From Bacillota bacterium (lineage in GTDB: Bacteria; Bacillota; Clostridia; Lachnospirales; Lachnospiraceae), in assembly GCA_023418475.1 (NCBI GenBank), contig JAEZZO010000002.1:186001-250000 (forward strand): a stretch of DNA of 64,000 nt. Direction: 5' to 3'. The translations under genes and the position numbers were made by a program. The notes under the pieces were generated by a model that did no database searches, was not told the origin of the DNA, and was given only the letters and a program-made list of their open reading frames with translations. Positions 44,046 to 51,811 of this stretch are shown piece by piece. Each line of letters starts with the position of its first letter. The first letter of the stretch is position 1.

Positions 44046-44315
44046 ATGGGCATCATCATACAGGAACAAATAACAGCTCATATAAAGAAAATCATGACAA
44101 AAATGAGTAACTTTACATATCCCGATATTGCACAGCTTAACGCAGACACAAACAAGGTACAGGGCATGCTAGAAATGGCTAAGGATTTAAAACTCATTAG
44201 CAAGAGCAAAGAAATAGACCTGGAGGCAGACCTTGATATCATATATATCAATCTGAGGGAGAAAATATTAACAGAAAGTTTACCATTTCCAGAGGTATAT
44301 GTACCTCAAAAATAA
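44046..44315 (+). CDS. Hypothetical protein (89 aa)
   Basis: Soluble protein of 89 residues (MGIIIQEQITAHIKKIMTKM, then EIDLEADLDIIYINLREKIL), all helical. AAGGAGG stands 7 bases before the ATG. Repeat E6 lies just upstream and repeat E7 overlaps its stop codon. No family recognised. Confidence 0.65.
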   Translation: MGIIIQEQITAHIKKIMTKMSNFTYPDIAQLNADTNKVQGMLEMAKDLKLISKSKEIDLEADLDIIYINLREKILTESLPFPEVYVPQK

Positions 44316-44362
44316 AACCTGCAGTTCCTGATCGGAAAAGCAGCTATAAAAGAATGAGATAC
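44301..44362. repeat. Interspersed inverted repeat E7 (62 bp)
   Basis: Ends GTACCTCA and TGAGATAC; interior CTGCAGTTCCTGATCGGAA with GCAGC pairs. It overlaps the last codons of the 89-residue gene, and ends 17 bases before the ATG at 44380, with AAAGGAGG between. One of two copies with C in the left end. Confidence 0.88.
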
Positions 44363-44379
44363 AAAAGGAGGAAAATCGC

Positions 44380-44667
44380 ATGGCAAAAATTGCAAAAAGC
44401 ATCCGAGTGGACCAAGAAATTTTCGCATATATAGAGAGATACAAAGGAGAAGGCTTTAATGAAAAATTTGAGAACATCATCCGGGACGCGATGGAATCAG
44501 AGAAGAAACGTCTGGAACATATCAAACAGCTCGATAAGCAAATCAGAGAACAAGAGCAAAAGCTTCAAAAAATAATGAACGAAGTTCGTAAAGTGAGTGA
44601 TATTTCTTATCAAGTTAATAATATAATGCGCTGCTTCACAGATATCGAAAAGAAGCTTGCAGGATAA
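44380..44667 (+). CDS. Ribbon-helix-helix-like protein with coiled coil (95 aa)
   Basis: Protein of 95 residues. N-terminal ~45 residues (AKSIRVDQEIFAYIERYKGE, then FNEKFENIIRDAMES) fit a ribbon-helix-helix DNA-binding fold; then a coiled coil of heptads (residues about 46-75). Such proteins bind short inverted repeats as dimers or tetramers, so it is a candidate reader of the interspersed repeats (inference). AGGAGG precedes the ATG. Confidence 0.55.
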   Translation: MAKIAKSIRVDQEIFAYIERYKGEGFNEKFENIIRDAMESEKKRLEHIKQLDKQIREQEQKLQKIMNEVRKVSDISYQVNNIMRCFTDIEKKLAG

Positions 44668-44668
44668 C

Positions 44669-44720
44669 GTATCTCAAAATTACCGGCCAACCAGGAGATC
44701 CGGAGCACATTCTGAGATAC
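44669..44720. repeat. Interspersed inverted repeat E8 (52 bp)
   Basis: Ends GTATCTCA and TGAGATAC; interior ACCGGCCAACCAGGAGATCC then GGAGC pairs CCGG with CCGG. It ends 24 bases before the ATG of the signal-peptide protein at 44745 and starts the virion-gene operon. Confidence 0.92.
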
Positions 44721-44744
44721 AACAAACTAAGAGGCAAATCCAAA

Positions 44745-44984
44745 ATGAAAAAATTAATAATTATTATTATTTTAGCAATCGCACTAATGAAGCCAGTACC
44801 AGCTTATGCTGTTACAGTTACACCAATCCCGGCAGCCGTAGAAAATACATATACCGTTGAATTAACCGCTGACGAAAAAGTCATATTATTAGACAGCATT
44901 CAAACCATAAGAGCAATCCTGGTATTCTTCGTTTTTGTTTTAATCATAGTAGTCATATTAAAATTTTTCTCATTATTCTTTTAA
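44745..44984 (+). CDS. Exported single-span protein, candidate minor coat protein (79 aa)
   Basis: Signal peptide at residues 1-22 (MKKLIIIIILAIALMKPVPAYA), a short periplasm-like domain of about 30 residues and a C-terminal transmembrane helix (about 55-78, LVFFVFVLIIVVILKFFSLFF). This is a coat-protein topology. First gene of the virion cluster, after repeat E8. Confidence 0.65.
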   Translation: MKKLIIIIILAIALMKPVPAYAVTVTPIPAAVENTYTVELTADEKVILLDSIQTIRAILVFFVFVLIIVVILKFFSLFF

Positions 44985-44996
44985 GGAGGTGTTAGC

Positions 44997-45191
44997 GTGA
45001 AAAAGACTTTAATTACATTACTGATTATTGCAGGTATAGTTGCAACCGTTCTTATGATTGTATTTCTTGATTTAACCATACCTCAAATAATCCTGAATGG
45101 AAGCTGCATAGTAATCTTAGTAGCCGTTCTGATCCGGCAGATTATTATTGCATCAAAGAAAACAGTCTTACCTGAAAAAGGGGTGAAATAA
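44997..45191 (+). CDS. Small two-helix membrane protein (64 aa)
   Basis: GTG start at 44997 (after AAGGAGGTG) gives 64 residues with two transmembrane helices (about 5-24 and 30-50) and a basic tail. Overlaps the next gene by one base. Function unknown; a minor coat or assembly role is possible. Confidence 0.6.
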   Translation: MKKTLITLLIIAGIVATVLMIVFLDLTIPQIILNGSCIVILVAVLIRQIIIASKKTVLPEKGVK

Positions 45192-45385
45192 TGTTAGGCT
45201 GGATCTATTTTATTGCAAGCTGCTATATTGTATCCTTTGTGGCTAAATGCATCTACAAAAGCATAAACCATATTATTGAAAAAATATTGAAGGCATTCAA
45301 AAGCCTAAAATACTTTGAAATCAAAAAAAGGGATGTTACAAGCGAAGCAGCTCCTCCTCAGGAGGTGACGGAACATGTTCACTGA
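45191..45385 (+). CDS. Small single-span membrane protein (64 aa)
   Basis: Sixty-four residues, N-terminal hydrophobic helix (MLGWIYFIASCYIVSFVAKC) and a charged, acidic C-terminus. Its ATG overlaps the previous stop, and its end overlaps the next gene by 11 bases. Translationally coupled chain of small proteins. Confidence 0.6.
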   Translation: MLGWIYFIASCYIVSFVAKCIYKSINHIIEKILKAFKSLKYFEIKKRDVTSEAAPPQEVTEHVH

Positions 45386-45521
45386 CATAGCAAGCAATGA
45401 CTTGATGATTATGCTCAATAATGTATTTACACTTGTCCCTGTCGTAATGCCTGTATGTTTATCCATCATGGGACTTAAAGTAGCTTTAAAATGGCTCAAA
45501 GAGTTCATTTTAGGAATATAA
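45375..45521 (+). CDS. Candidate coat protein A (48 aa)
   Basis: Starts at ATG 45375 with GGAGGTGAC upstream. Sequence begins MFTDIASNDLMIMLNNVFTL and ends LKVALKWLKEFILGI, with an acidic amphipathic head, a hydrophobic middle (about residues 18-36) and a basic end, a pVIII-like layout without a signal peptide. It is related to the next protein (V-x-x-L-x-P-x-V-M-P, then G...K-x-x-L-x-W-L). Confidence 0.65.
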   Translation: MFTDIASNDLMIMLNNVFTLVPVVMPVCLSIMGLKVALKWLKEFILGI

Positions 45522-45544
45522 AATCAAAGAGAGGAGAAATAACT

Positions 45545-45721
45545 ATGACACTACTTACATATCAGTTAGCAGATCTATTCAAGGGAGAAAATGCCTTAAA
45601 CATCAACACAGTTTATAGCCAGGTATATGCATTAATCCCTTACGTAATGCCCGCAGTACTTGGTTTTGTCGGTTTCCGTAAAGGATTAAGCTGGTTAATG
45701 ATGCAAATTCAGGGTGCTTAA
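45545..45721 (+). CDS. Candidate coat protein B (58 aa)
   Basis: Starts at ATG 45545 after AGAGGAGAAAT. Residues: MTLLTYQLADLFKGENALNI, then YALIPYVMPAVLGFVGFRKG, then LSWLMMQIQGA. Size, amphipathic head, single helix and basic turn suit a major coat protein. Homologous to the 48-residue protein, so the pair are probably paralogues that form the virion tube. It overlaps no neighbour and is followed within 80 bases by the large exported protein. Confidence 0.65.
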   Translation: MTLLTYQLADLFKGENALNINTVYSQVYALIPYVMPAVLGFVGFRKGLSWLMMQIQGA

Positions 45722-45797
45722 ATCCCTGCAAAGGCAAACGCTTATAGAGGGATATTGCATGTTATGCAGTATCCCTTTATTGCTGAAAGGAGTTAAA

Positions 45798-47426
45798 GTG
45801 TCAATAAGAAAAAGAATAACAGCTGTTGCCATGATAGTATGCTTATCATTTTGTATTGTAAATACAAATTATAAGACTGCTGAAGCTTCCGGTCTTGAAG
45901 CTCTCTTACCCTTTGTAGAAAGTGCTGCCGGAGGACTTGCTGGATTAAGTCTCGGAGGATTAATAGCCATTGTATTAAGTATGACAGCTGTAGGATATGG
46001 AACAGAATTAGCAATAGATAAATGGAATGATCCTGCTAGTCAATTCCAGGCACAGCTAAAATCAGAAACAAATTCAGTTGTATCCGGATGGTTCAACAGA
46101 CTAAAAGATAATTTTGTATCTGTTAAGGATGGTGTAACAACACTTGGTGATGTAATTAAAAAAGGCTTAGATTATAATATTTGGGATTTTGTTTTACCAG
46201 CAGACAAGAATGTTACTGTTGATCTTCCAGTTGATATTCAAGCATATACGAAAGCTTTTCTTGAAAAATACACTGGAACAAAATTAGCACCAGGTACATA
46301 TTCTTCAAATTCTTTTGTTATGGAAGAAATTGCAAAGAAATATAATGTAGAATTATATCAATATTGTGTTGATAATCCTTGGAAAGCTTATAAATATATA
46401 ATACTAGAAAGTATGGATTATGATAGTAATTATGGGATTCAACATAGTTTAAGTATATTAGCATCAAATAATGTATTCGGTACAGATATATATCAAAATG
46501 GTTATGATTATTTTGTAAAAGCAACAAATACTGATTCGGCTTTTTATAGTGCAGTTGGTTCACCAAATTATCCTAAACCTATGTCGTTAGTTAATGGTCA
46601 TATGAATTTAATAAAAGATTATAAAATAGCGTTATCTACAGGTTGTAGTAATTTATCAGCATTAACGGACATAAGAATGTGTTTTGGTAAAATATTATAT
46701 GCGAATTGTGCAATTACATATAATGGTGTAACAAGACCTTCAGATGAAACGGTAATAACAATTCCGGAGAGTGGTTATAAATTTAAAGACACAACATTAG
46801 GAATACCAAAACAAAATGCACTTAAAGTAAATGACTATTTAATTGATACTGTAAAAGATATCGATTTAAATAATGTCAAATCAACCGATACTGTTGTAAA
46901 AGCTATTAAAGATGCTGATGAGGTGGCACAAGCAAATTACAGTAATGTGATAGCTACGGATATAGCTCCTACAAAGGTTACAGATATACCTGACATTTAT
47001 GGATTAGTTGATACACTACCTGTTCGCATAGCAAAAAGTATAGATTTGTCAAAAGGTCTTACAGATGCATTCTCACCTACAGCTAATTTTCCAAGTCTTA
47101 ATAATTTAGGTGCCAAACTAGGAAATTTCTTCGACTTCACAATTTTATACGAATATCATGAGATGATAGAAACTTTTTTTACTGAACGTATCAATAACAA
47201 TTCTCCTCCGGTATTTAAGATCTATTTAAAACAAAGTGGATTTAGTTATTATAAAAACTTACCGGATTCTATTACCGTTATCAATTTCGATTTTATGGAA
47301 AAGGAAATATTCACATGGGGTATTAGTATCAGATACTTTATAAGAAGCCTTCTAACCTTCTTTGTTGTCGGTGTATGGCTCAACAGAACAATCAAGAAAT
47401 TACCTGGTGTAGTTGGAGGTTCGTAA
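45798..47426 (+). CDS. Large exported anchored protein, candidate pIII-like adsorption protein (542 aa)
   Basis: Starts at GTG 45798 (AAAGGAG upstream), giving a signal peptide (MSIRKRITAVAMIVCLSFCI, cleavage after about residue 31), a Gly-rich membrane-active segment (residues about 40-65, AAGGLAGLSLGGLIAIVLS), a ~400-residue extracellular part rich in Tyr, Asn and Lys, and a C-terminal helix with basic tail (about 515-540, FFVVGVWLNRTIKKL). Layout and position match the host-binding, tip protein of filamentous phages. The ectodomain has no recognised fold and is likely host-specific. Confidence 0.7.
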   Translation: MSIRKRITAVAMIVCLSFCIVNTNYKTAEASGLEALLPFVESAAGGLAGLSLGGLIAIVLSMTAVGYGTELAIDKWNDPASQFQAQLKSETNSVVSGWFNRLKDNFVSVKDGVTTLGDVIKKGLDYNIWDFVLPADKNVTVDLPVDIQAYTKAFLEKYTGTKLAPGTYSSNSFVMEEIAKKYNVELYQYCVDNPWKAYKYIILESMDYDSNYGIQHSLSILASNNVFGTDIYQNGYDYFVKATNTDSAFYSAVGSPNYPKPMSLVNGHMNLIKDYKIALSTGCSNLSALTDIRMCFGKILYANCAITYNGVTRPSDETVITIPESGYKFKDTTLGIPKQNALKVNDYLIDTVKDIDLNNVKSTDTVVKAIKDADEVAQANYSNVIATDIAPTKVTDIPDIYGLVDTLPVRIAKSIDLSKGLTDAFSPTANFPSLNNLGAKLGNFFDFTILYEYHEMIETFFTERINNNSPPVFKIYLKQSGFSYYKNLPDSITVINFDFMEKEIFTWGISIRYFIRSLLTFFVVGVWLNRTIKKLPGVVGGS

Positions 47427-47427
47427 A

Positions 47428-47610
47428 ATGAATTATTTATCAATATATTTATTCATTCTATTTAATATTTTCCTTTTTGATATAACAGAACTTTATTACT
47501 GCTTTAGGAACTATAAAAAGAATTTTTATCATTGTAAAGCGTGGCACTGTAAGAAATGCCGTAACTGTCAATATTCAGTATATTTTAACGGAAAGGAAAT
47601 ATGGCTATGA
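47428..47610 (+). CDS. Small membrane protein with Cys cluster (60 aa)
   Basis: Sixty residues: a hydrophobic helix near the N-terminus (MNYLSIYLFILFNIFLFDIT) then a basic segment with four Cys (YHCKAWHCKKCRNCQYS) in a zinc- or disulfide-type pattern. GGAGGT precedes the ATG. It overlaps the next gene. Unknown role. Confidence 0.55.
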   Translation: MNYLSIYLFILFNIFLFDITELYYCFRNYKKNFYHCKAWHCKKCRNCQYSVYFNGKEIWL

Positions 47611-47882
47611 TCTGGGATAATATCATGAATGTGTTTTCGTCCTATACAAGTGATTTATTTGATGGATTACCGCAAATTAAAATGCAGTTTCTTGTAGAAT
47701 GGAGACCTCAATTTCAGCAAGTTTTGAATACTGTCGGCCGGGTATTTGACAATATAAATTATTTTATTCCTTTAGATGTTTTTTTAGGATTGGAAGCCAT
47801 TACATACAGTTTTATTTTGTTTAAGGTTTCCTATGCAATGATACTTAGAATTAAATCTTTTATACCAACTATGGGTCATTAA
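47601..47882 (+). CDS. Small membrane protein, candidate minor coat (pVI-like) (93 aa)
   Basis: Ninety-three residues with a C-terminal membrane segment (about 58-80, FLGLEAITYSFILFKVSYAMI) and a soluble head (MAMIWDNIMNVFSSYTSDLF). It sits between the tip-like protein and the Zot-like ATPase, the place of gene VI or its equivalent. Repeat E9 follows its stop within one base. Confidence 0.55.
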   Translation: MAMIWDNIMNVFSSYTSDLFDGLPQIKMQFLVEWRPQFQQVLNTVGRVFDNINYFIPLDVFLGLEAITYSFILFKVSYAMILRIKSFIPTMGH

Positions 47883-47883
47883 T

Positions 47884-47945
47884 GTATCTCATATTTAAGC
47901 AGCTGCTTTTCCGATCCGGAATCTGCAGCGTGAAAATCGAGATAC
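47884..47945. repeat. Interspersed inverted repeat E9 (62 bp)
   Basis: Ends GTATCTCA and CGAGATAC; interior GCAGCTGC-TTTTCCGATCC-GGAATCTGCAGC is strongly self-complementary. It fills the gap between the pVI-like gene and the Zot-like gene; its right end lies 16 bases before the ATG at 47962. Confidence 0.93.
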
Positions 47946-47961
47946 AAAAGAGAGGATAATC

Positions 47962-48822
47962 ATGTGGAATGTATTATTTAAAATTATTGAAATCTTATGT
48001 TTCCTAATCGGTCCCTTTGTAATAATGACAGGAATTTTTATTTTCATAGGATTACTGAAAGGTAAACGCTTCAAAAAAGGTGTATCCAAAAAGCCAAAAA
48101 CAAGAAGTACATTTTTAAGACTGTTATATGACTTCCCTAAACAATATGCAAATGACTTATTTAATCGAGATCCGGATTACTTCCGGGAATATGGTGTTCA
48201 TGTAGTTGCTGGCAAACAAGGAGCTGGTAAAACTGTTACTGTTTCCTTTTTACTCCGGTACTATAAACAATGGTATCCAAATCTTAGAATTAAAACAAAC
48301 TTTGGTTATCGATATGAAGACGGATCAATAGAGCATTGGACTGATATGGTTGCATCCAATAATGGAATATACGGAGAGATTGATAGTATTGATGAAGTGC
48401 AAAACTGGTTCAACAGCTTAGCATCAAAAGATTTCCCTCCGGAAATGATGACTGAAATAACTCAGCAAAGAAAACAGAGGAAAACTATCTTATGTACTTC
48501 TCAGGTGTTTTCCCGTATTGCAAAGGCTATCAGGGAACAGACTTATCTTTTATACGAGCCTATAACTGCCTTTGGCTGCCTGACAATTGTCAGAGTATTT
48601 TCTGTATTACTCAATGCTGAAGGTTTATCTGAAAAGAAAAAGTTACGAAGGATATTCTTCTTTGTACATGATGAAGATCTACGAACATCATTTGATACAT
48701 TCAAAAAAATCGAAAAAATGATACAGATCGGATTCAAAGATGAAACACAGCAGATCAGAAATATAGAAAATCAACAAATTCAAATATCTCAAAAAGGTAA
48801 AAACATAAAGATTAAAAAGTAA
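47962..48822 (+). CDS. Zot/pI-like phage assembly ATPase
   Basis: Protein of 286 residues with one transmembrane helix at the N-terminus (about residues 10-32), a P-loop GKQGAGKT (about residues 86-93), an acidic Walker-B-like strand (GIYGEIDSIDEVQ) and QRKQRKTILCTSQVFSR. The Zot/pI ATPase drives assembly and export of filamentous virions through the membrane. Classical pI has its membrane helix after the ATPase; here it is before it, as seen in relatives of Gram-positive hosts. Repeat E9 lies 16 bases upstream, repeat E10 just after. Confidence 0.85.
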   Translation: MWNVLFKIIEILCFLIGPFVIMTGIFIFIGLLKGKRFKKGVSKKPKTRSTFLRLLYDFPKQYANDLFNRDPDYFREYGVHVVAGKQGAGKTVTVSFLLRYYKQWYPNLRIKTNFGYRYEDGSIEHWTDMVASNNGIYGEIDSIDEVQNWFNSLASKDFPPEMMTEITQQRKQRKTILCTSQVFSRIAKAIREQTYLLYEPITAFGCLTIVRVFSVLLNAEGLSEKKKLRRIFFFVHDEDLRTSFDTFKKIEKMIQIGFKDETQQIRNIENQQIQISQKGKNIKIKK

Positions 48823-48824
48823 AT

Positions 48825-48876
48825 GTATCTCAATCCAACCCGGATCTTCCAGGCTGCAGCTGCAAAAATGAGATAC
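48825..48876. repeat. Interspersed inverted repeat E10 (52 bp)
   Basis: Ends GTATCTCA and TGAGATAC; interior CCCGGATCTTCCAGGCTGCA and GCTG. It lies 2 bases after the Zot stop codon and directly before the large terminator-type hairpin. Confidence 0.92.
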
Positions 48877-48877
48877 A

Positions 48878-48963
48878 AGCTTATCCTGGGGGACCGGGGG
48901 CAAAGTCCTTGCCAAAGCGCAGCAGGCAAGGCGCGCCCCCGGCCCAGGAAAAGCTATTTTTTT
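48878..48963 (+). terminator. Long hairpin with T-run upstream of replication gene
   Basis: Left arm AGCTTATCCTGGG...CCGGGGGC (48878-48901) pairs with GCGCCCCCGGCCCAGGAAAA plus GCT (48932-48955); an inner stem CCTTGCC / GGCAAGG tops it; ATTTTTTT follows. It is a strong terminator for the virion operon. Lying about 160 bases before the replication start it could also act as an attenuator, as in Gram-positive plasmid copy control (inference). Confidence 0.75.
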
Positions 48964-49054
48964 GCGCGCCACGTGCTTGTAATACGTGGTCTCAAAATAC
49001 AAGGTCAATCACCCTCAAAGCACCGTATATTAAGGAAAAACTGCCATTTTTAAA

Positions 49055-49083
49055 ATTTGCTCAAAGTGGGGGTCTGAGCAAAT
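49055..49083. promoter_or_regulatory. Inverted repeat before replication gene
   Basis: ATTTGCTCA (49055-49063) and TGAGCAAAT (49075-49083), perfect 9-bp arms about 40 bases before the rep start. May be a Rep-binding or autoregulation site. Confidence 0.5.
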
Positions 49084-49121
49084 ACTTTACTAAACTAAAG
49101 TGTATGAAAAGAGGTGTTGTA

Positions 49122-50765
49122 TTGCTTGATATTAATGCCTTAAAAAGCAAATTATTTAGCGAATTTTCACAAGAAAATTGTAAATACTGGTTTGATATAA
49201 AAAAAGACAAGTTCCTGCATAATATTGATACCTTTTATTACAGCATAAAGCTCCAGAATGACTTTACAGCCGATTCAACTGATCTATCCTATAAGCGTAC
49301 TATAAGATACTTTCAAAAGGCCATGGAAGATATATTTGAATACGGTGGCAGTAAACCATTTACTTTATTACAAGACGTACAATTAAACCTTCGGCCTTTT
49401 ACATTTTCAAGATTTTATAATATCTGCATAGAATGTCCTGATCTGTATGATATCTTCATTGCATCAAAAGTTCCGGATGGTGCTGGCGGTGAAAGCGTAA
49501 CATCTGAAATTGTGGTTCAGATCAGATCTTATATGCTCTGGATGTATGGTATTCATGAAAGCTTCGAACGCAGCTTCCATGTCGTCCAAAAAATATGTGA
49601 TTATTTTAAACTTGAAATATCAGAAGTGAAAGAAAACCGCGTGGATTATTGTTGGCATTCAAATTATCTGCAAAACCCAGAAGACTTCTTCCGGATCGAC
49701 CGATTTACAAAAATGCAAGTTTCCCGGTTCAAGCGCGTTCATATGGAATACGCATTCAAACCAAACGATGAATATGAATGCGATTATGTTGCCCTGGGGA
49801 AACGTTCGGATAAATGCTTTGTCCGCATTTACCTCAAAAGTAAGGAAGTAGTCGAACAGGGATATAAACCATGGTTCTTTAAATTCTGGCTCTTTAATGG
49901 GTTAATTAACCGCTATGACAATTATGTCTATGAGGAATGTTTCCGAATGCAGAAATGGCATTACGTTGACATGGCCCGAATTAAGTTCTATTCCGAATAC
50001 GGTACTAATCAAGAAGATATTAGATGGTGTAAGCAGATCTTAAATGGAGAAAAAGAAGTCAGTCCTGACGTTCTTAACCGCCAGGCAAATAAGCTCACGC
50101 CAAAGATTACGCTCATAACGAATGTCGAATTTCAGACCATGCGAAAAATGAGTAAGTCCTTTCCTCTACTACCTCTCAAAGATAATAGTAAGTACGACGT
50201 GGCCCGGAGAGTTTACGACTACATAGATAACCGGTTGCTAATAACGGATTACCTGACACATAGTACCTTAAGATTAGTACAGCCGGAAGGCGATATTAAT
50301 AAAACCCGAAGGGAATACGTAGCATTCTGGGAAGCACTACGGAAAACAAAAATGATAGACTGTAAACTTCCGAATAAACGACTAAAACTAATCCGGGAAT
50401 ACAACCGAAACCTATGTAAAGATATCGTCAAAAGGAAAATGCTAAACAATGCGATTACTCTCGGTTTCTATACCAGAGGATTAAATGAAGATGATGTACT
50501 GATAGATTGTACAGAGGCTTTACTAAGATTAAACGACAACGATATACATCAGATGAAAGTATCAAAAATAAAAAAATCCAGACAGTACAATGCCGATGAA
50601 CTGTCTGGGCTAATAGAAGAAAATACTTTAAAAACTTATCAAATCGTTGATAGTAACGGATTAGTCTATAACAATTATAATCTGCAAAGTATCATTTGTC
50701 AAAATAAAATAAAAGGTAAAGGTGAAAAGAACGATGCCAAATCTAACATTAAAACAGGCGGTTGA
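49122..50765 (+). CDS. Rolling-circle replication initiation protein (phage Rep)
   Basis: About 547 residues. Central part shows the pattern of Rep_trans/pII-like initiators: EVKENRVDYCWHSN (R-x-D metal site), then YVALGKRSDKCFVRIYLKSKEV (the G-x-R-S...R-I-Y-x-K strand), and WLFNGLINRYDNYVYEE. I place the start at TTG 49122 because AAAAGAGGTG lies 6 bases before it; ATG 49104 is an alternative, but has no ribosome site. The frame continues upstream through GC-rich DNA that I regard as leader. It overlaps the integrase gene by 32 bases. Confidence 0.78.
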   Translation: MLDINALKSKLFSEFSQENCKYWFDIKKDKFLHNIDTFYYSIKLQNDFTADSTDLSYKRTIRYFQKAMEDIFEYGGSKPFTLLQDVQLNLRPFTFSRFYNICIECPDLYDIFIASKVPDGAGGESVTSEIVVQIRSYMLWMYGIHESFERSFHVVQKICDYFKLEISEVKENRVDYCWHSNYLQNPEDFFRIDRFTKMQVSRFKRVHMEYAFKPNDEYECDYVALGKRSDKCFVRIYLKSKEVVEQGYKPWFFKFWLFNGLINRYDNYVYEECFRMQKWHYVDMARIKFYSEYGTNQEDIRWCKQILNGEKEVSPDVLNRQANKLTPKITLITNVEFQTMRKMSKSFPLLPLKDNSKYDVARRVYDYIDNRLLITDYLTHSTLRLVQPEGDINKTRREYVAFWEALRKTKMIDCKLPNKRLKLIREYNRNLCKDIVKRKMLNNAITLGFYTRGLNEDDVLIDCTEALLRLNDNDIHQMKVSKIKKSRQYNADELSGLIEENTLKTYQIVDSNGLVYNNYNLQSIICQNKIKGKGEKNDAKSNIKTGG

Positions 50766-51726
50766 TGATTTCATATTCATGAAGTCCGCTACCTGTGTTC
50801 AAAAAACGATAGAGTATTATGAACAAAACTTAGGTTATTTTATATCCTGGTATTCAAATGAAAAACAAATTCTACCAAATGAAATCATGTTAAAAGATAT
50901 AACCGTTAAGGATCTGAACGATTACCTTATTAATTTACGAAATCGAACAGCCTTTGAAAATCATCCTATTCATAATAAAAATGAAAATAAACTTTCTAAT
51001 AACACTATTCGAACATATCAACGAGCTTTAAGAGTATTCCTAAAATACTGCTTCGAAGAAAACTACATTGAAAACGATATTGGAAGGAAATTCAAATTCA
51101 TTAGAGAATTAAAGAATTTAGTGTTACCATTATATGAGTATGAGGTTGACGATATAGATGCCATGTTTAATCCAAAATGCGCCCAGGGTAATAGAAATCT
51201 ATGTATTGTACACCTCATGCTAGACGCAGGCCTACGTTCCGGTGAAGTGGTGGAGCTAACCGTCAATGATGTTGATTTCAGTAAAGGTATAATATATATT
51301 CGCGACAGTAAATTTAATAAATCCAGAGTAGTTCCAATGTGTCTAAAATTAAAGCAATATATGCATAAATATTATATCCTACATCGGGGTATTTCTGAAG
51401 ATCAGACATATACGAGTAATATTAAAAATGAACGCTTTTTCCTTGAAGTGAGAACCCGGAAGCCGATAACCAGTGATGTAATACGTTGCCTGTTCTCCCG
51501 GATCAAAAGGACTACAGAAATCAGCCGGATATATCCTCACCTGCTCCGGCACACCTTCGCGACAAGTTACATCTTAGGCGGTGGTAATTTGGAAAGCCTT
51601 CGTATCCTTCTAGGCCATAGTGATATCGTAACGACTCAGAAGTATGTCCATCTAGCACAGACCTATCAGATCATGCATTCAGAGGTCTACAAACTTGATA
51701 GGATGTTTTTCAAGACATATTATTAG
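50734..51726 (+). CDS. Tyrosine recombinase (phage integrase)
   Basis: Protein of 330 residues. N-terminal SAM-like core-binding domain (residues about 1-115), then the catalytic domain with the first Arg in LDAGLRSGEVVEL, the His-x-x-Arg in HLLRHTFATSYI, the next His in LGHSDIVTTQKYVHL and the nucleophilic Tyr in that last motif (about residue 308). All catalytic residues are present. Starts at ATG 50734 with AAAGGTG upstream, overlapping rep. It presumably integrates the element at tRNA-Lys and may also act on the interspersed repeats (the latter is speculation). Confidence 0.93.
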   Translation: MPNLTLKQAVDDFIFMKSATCVQKTIEYYEQNLGYFISWYSNEKQILPNEIMLKDITVKDLNDYLINLRNRTAFENHPIHNKNENKLSNNTIRTYQRALRVFLKYCFEENYIENDIGRKFKFIRELKNLVLPLYEYEVDDIDAMFNPKCAQGNRNLCIVHLMLDAGLRSGEVVELTVNDVDFSKGIIYIRDSKFNKSRVVPMCLKLKQYMHKYYILHRGISEDQTYTSNIKNERFFLEVRTRKPITSDVIRCLFSRIKRTTEISRIYPHLLRHTFATSYILGGGNLESLRILLGHSDIVTTQKYVHLAQTYQIMHSEVYKLDRMFFKTYY

Positions 51727-51811
51727 TAATTGGTATACATATACATTTACATATTGATAATAAAATGAAAATCATCTAATATAGTTTTATCAAATAATAG
51801 GAGATGATTTC

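Noticed and set aside
48783..48791. AATATCTCA half-site in the end of the Zot-like gene
   Set aside because: A single half-site without the matching right arm at 52 or 62 bp; explained by the coding sequence.
48909..49121. Upstream extension of the replication protein
   Set aside because: Runs through the GC-rich terminator hairpin; the strong SD at 49107-49116 supports a start at 49122.
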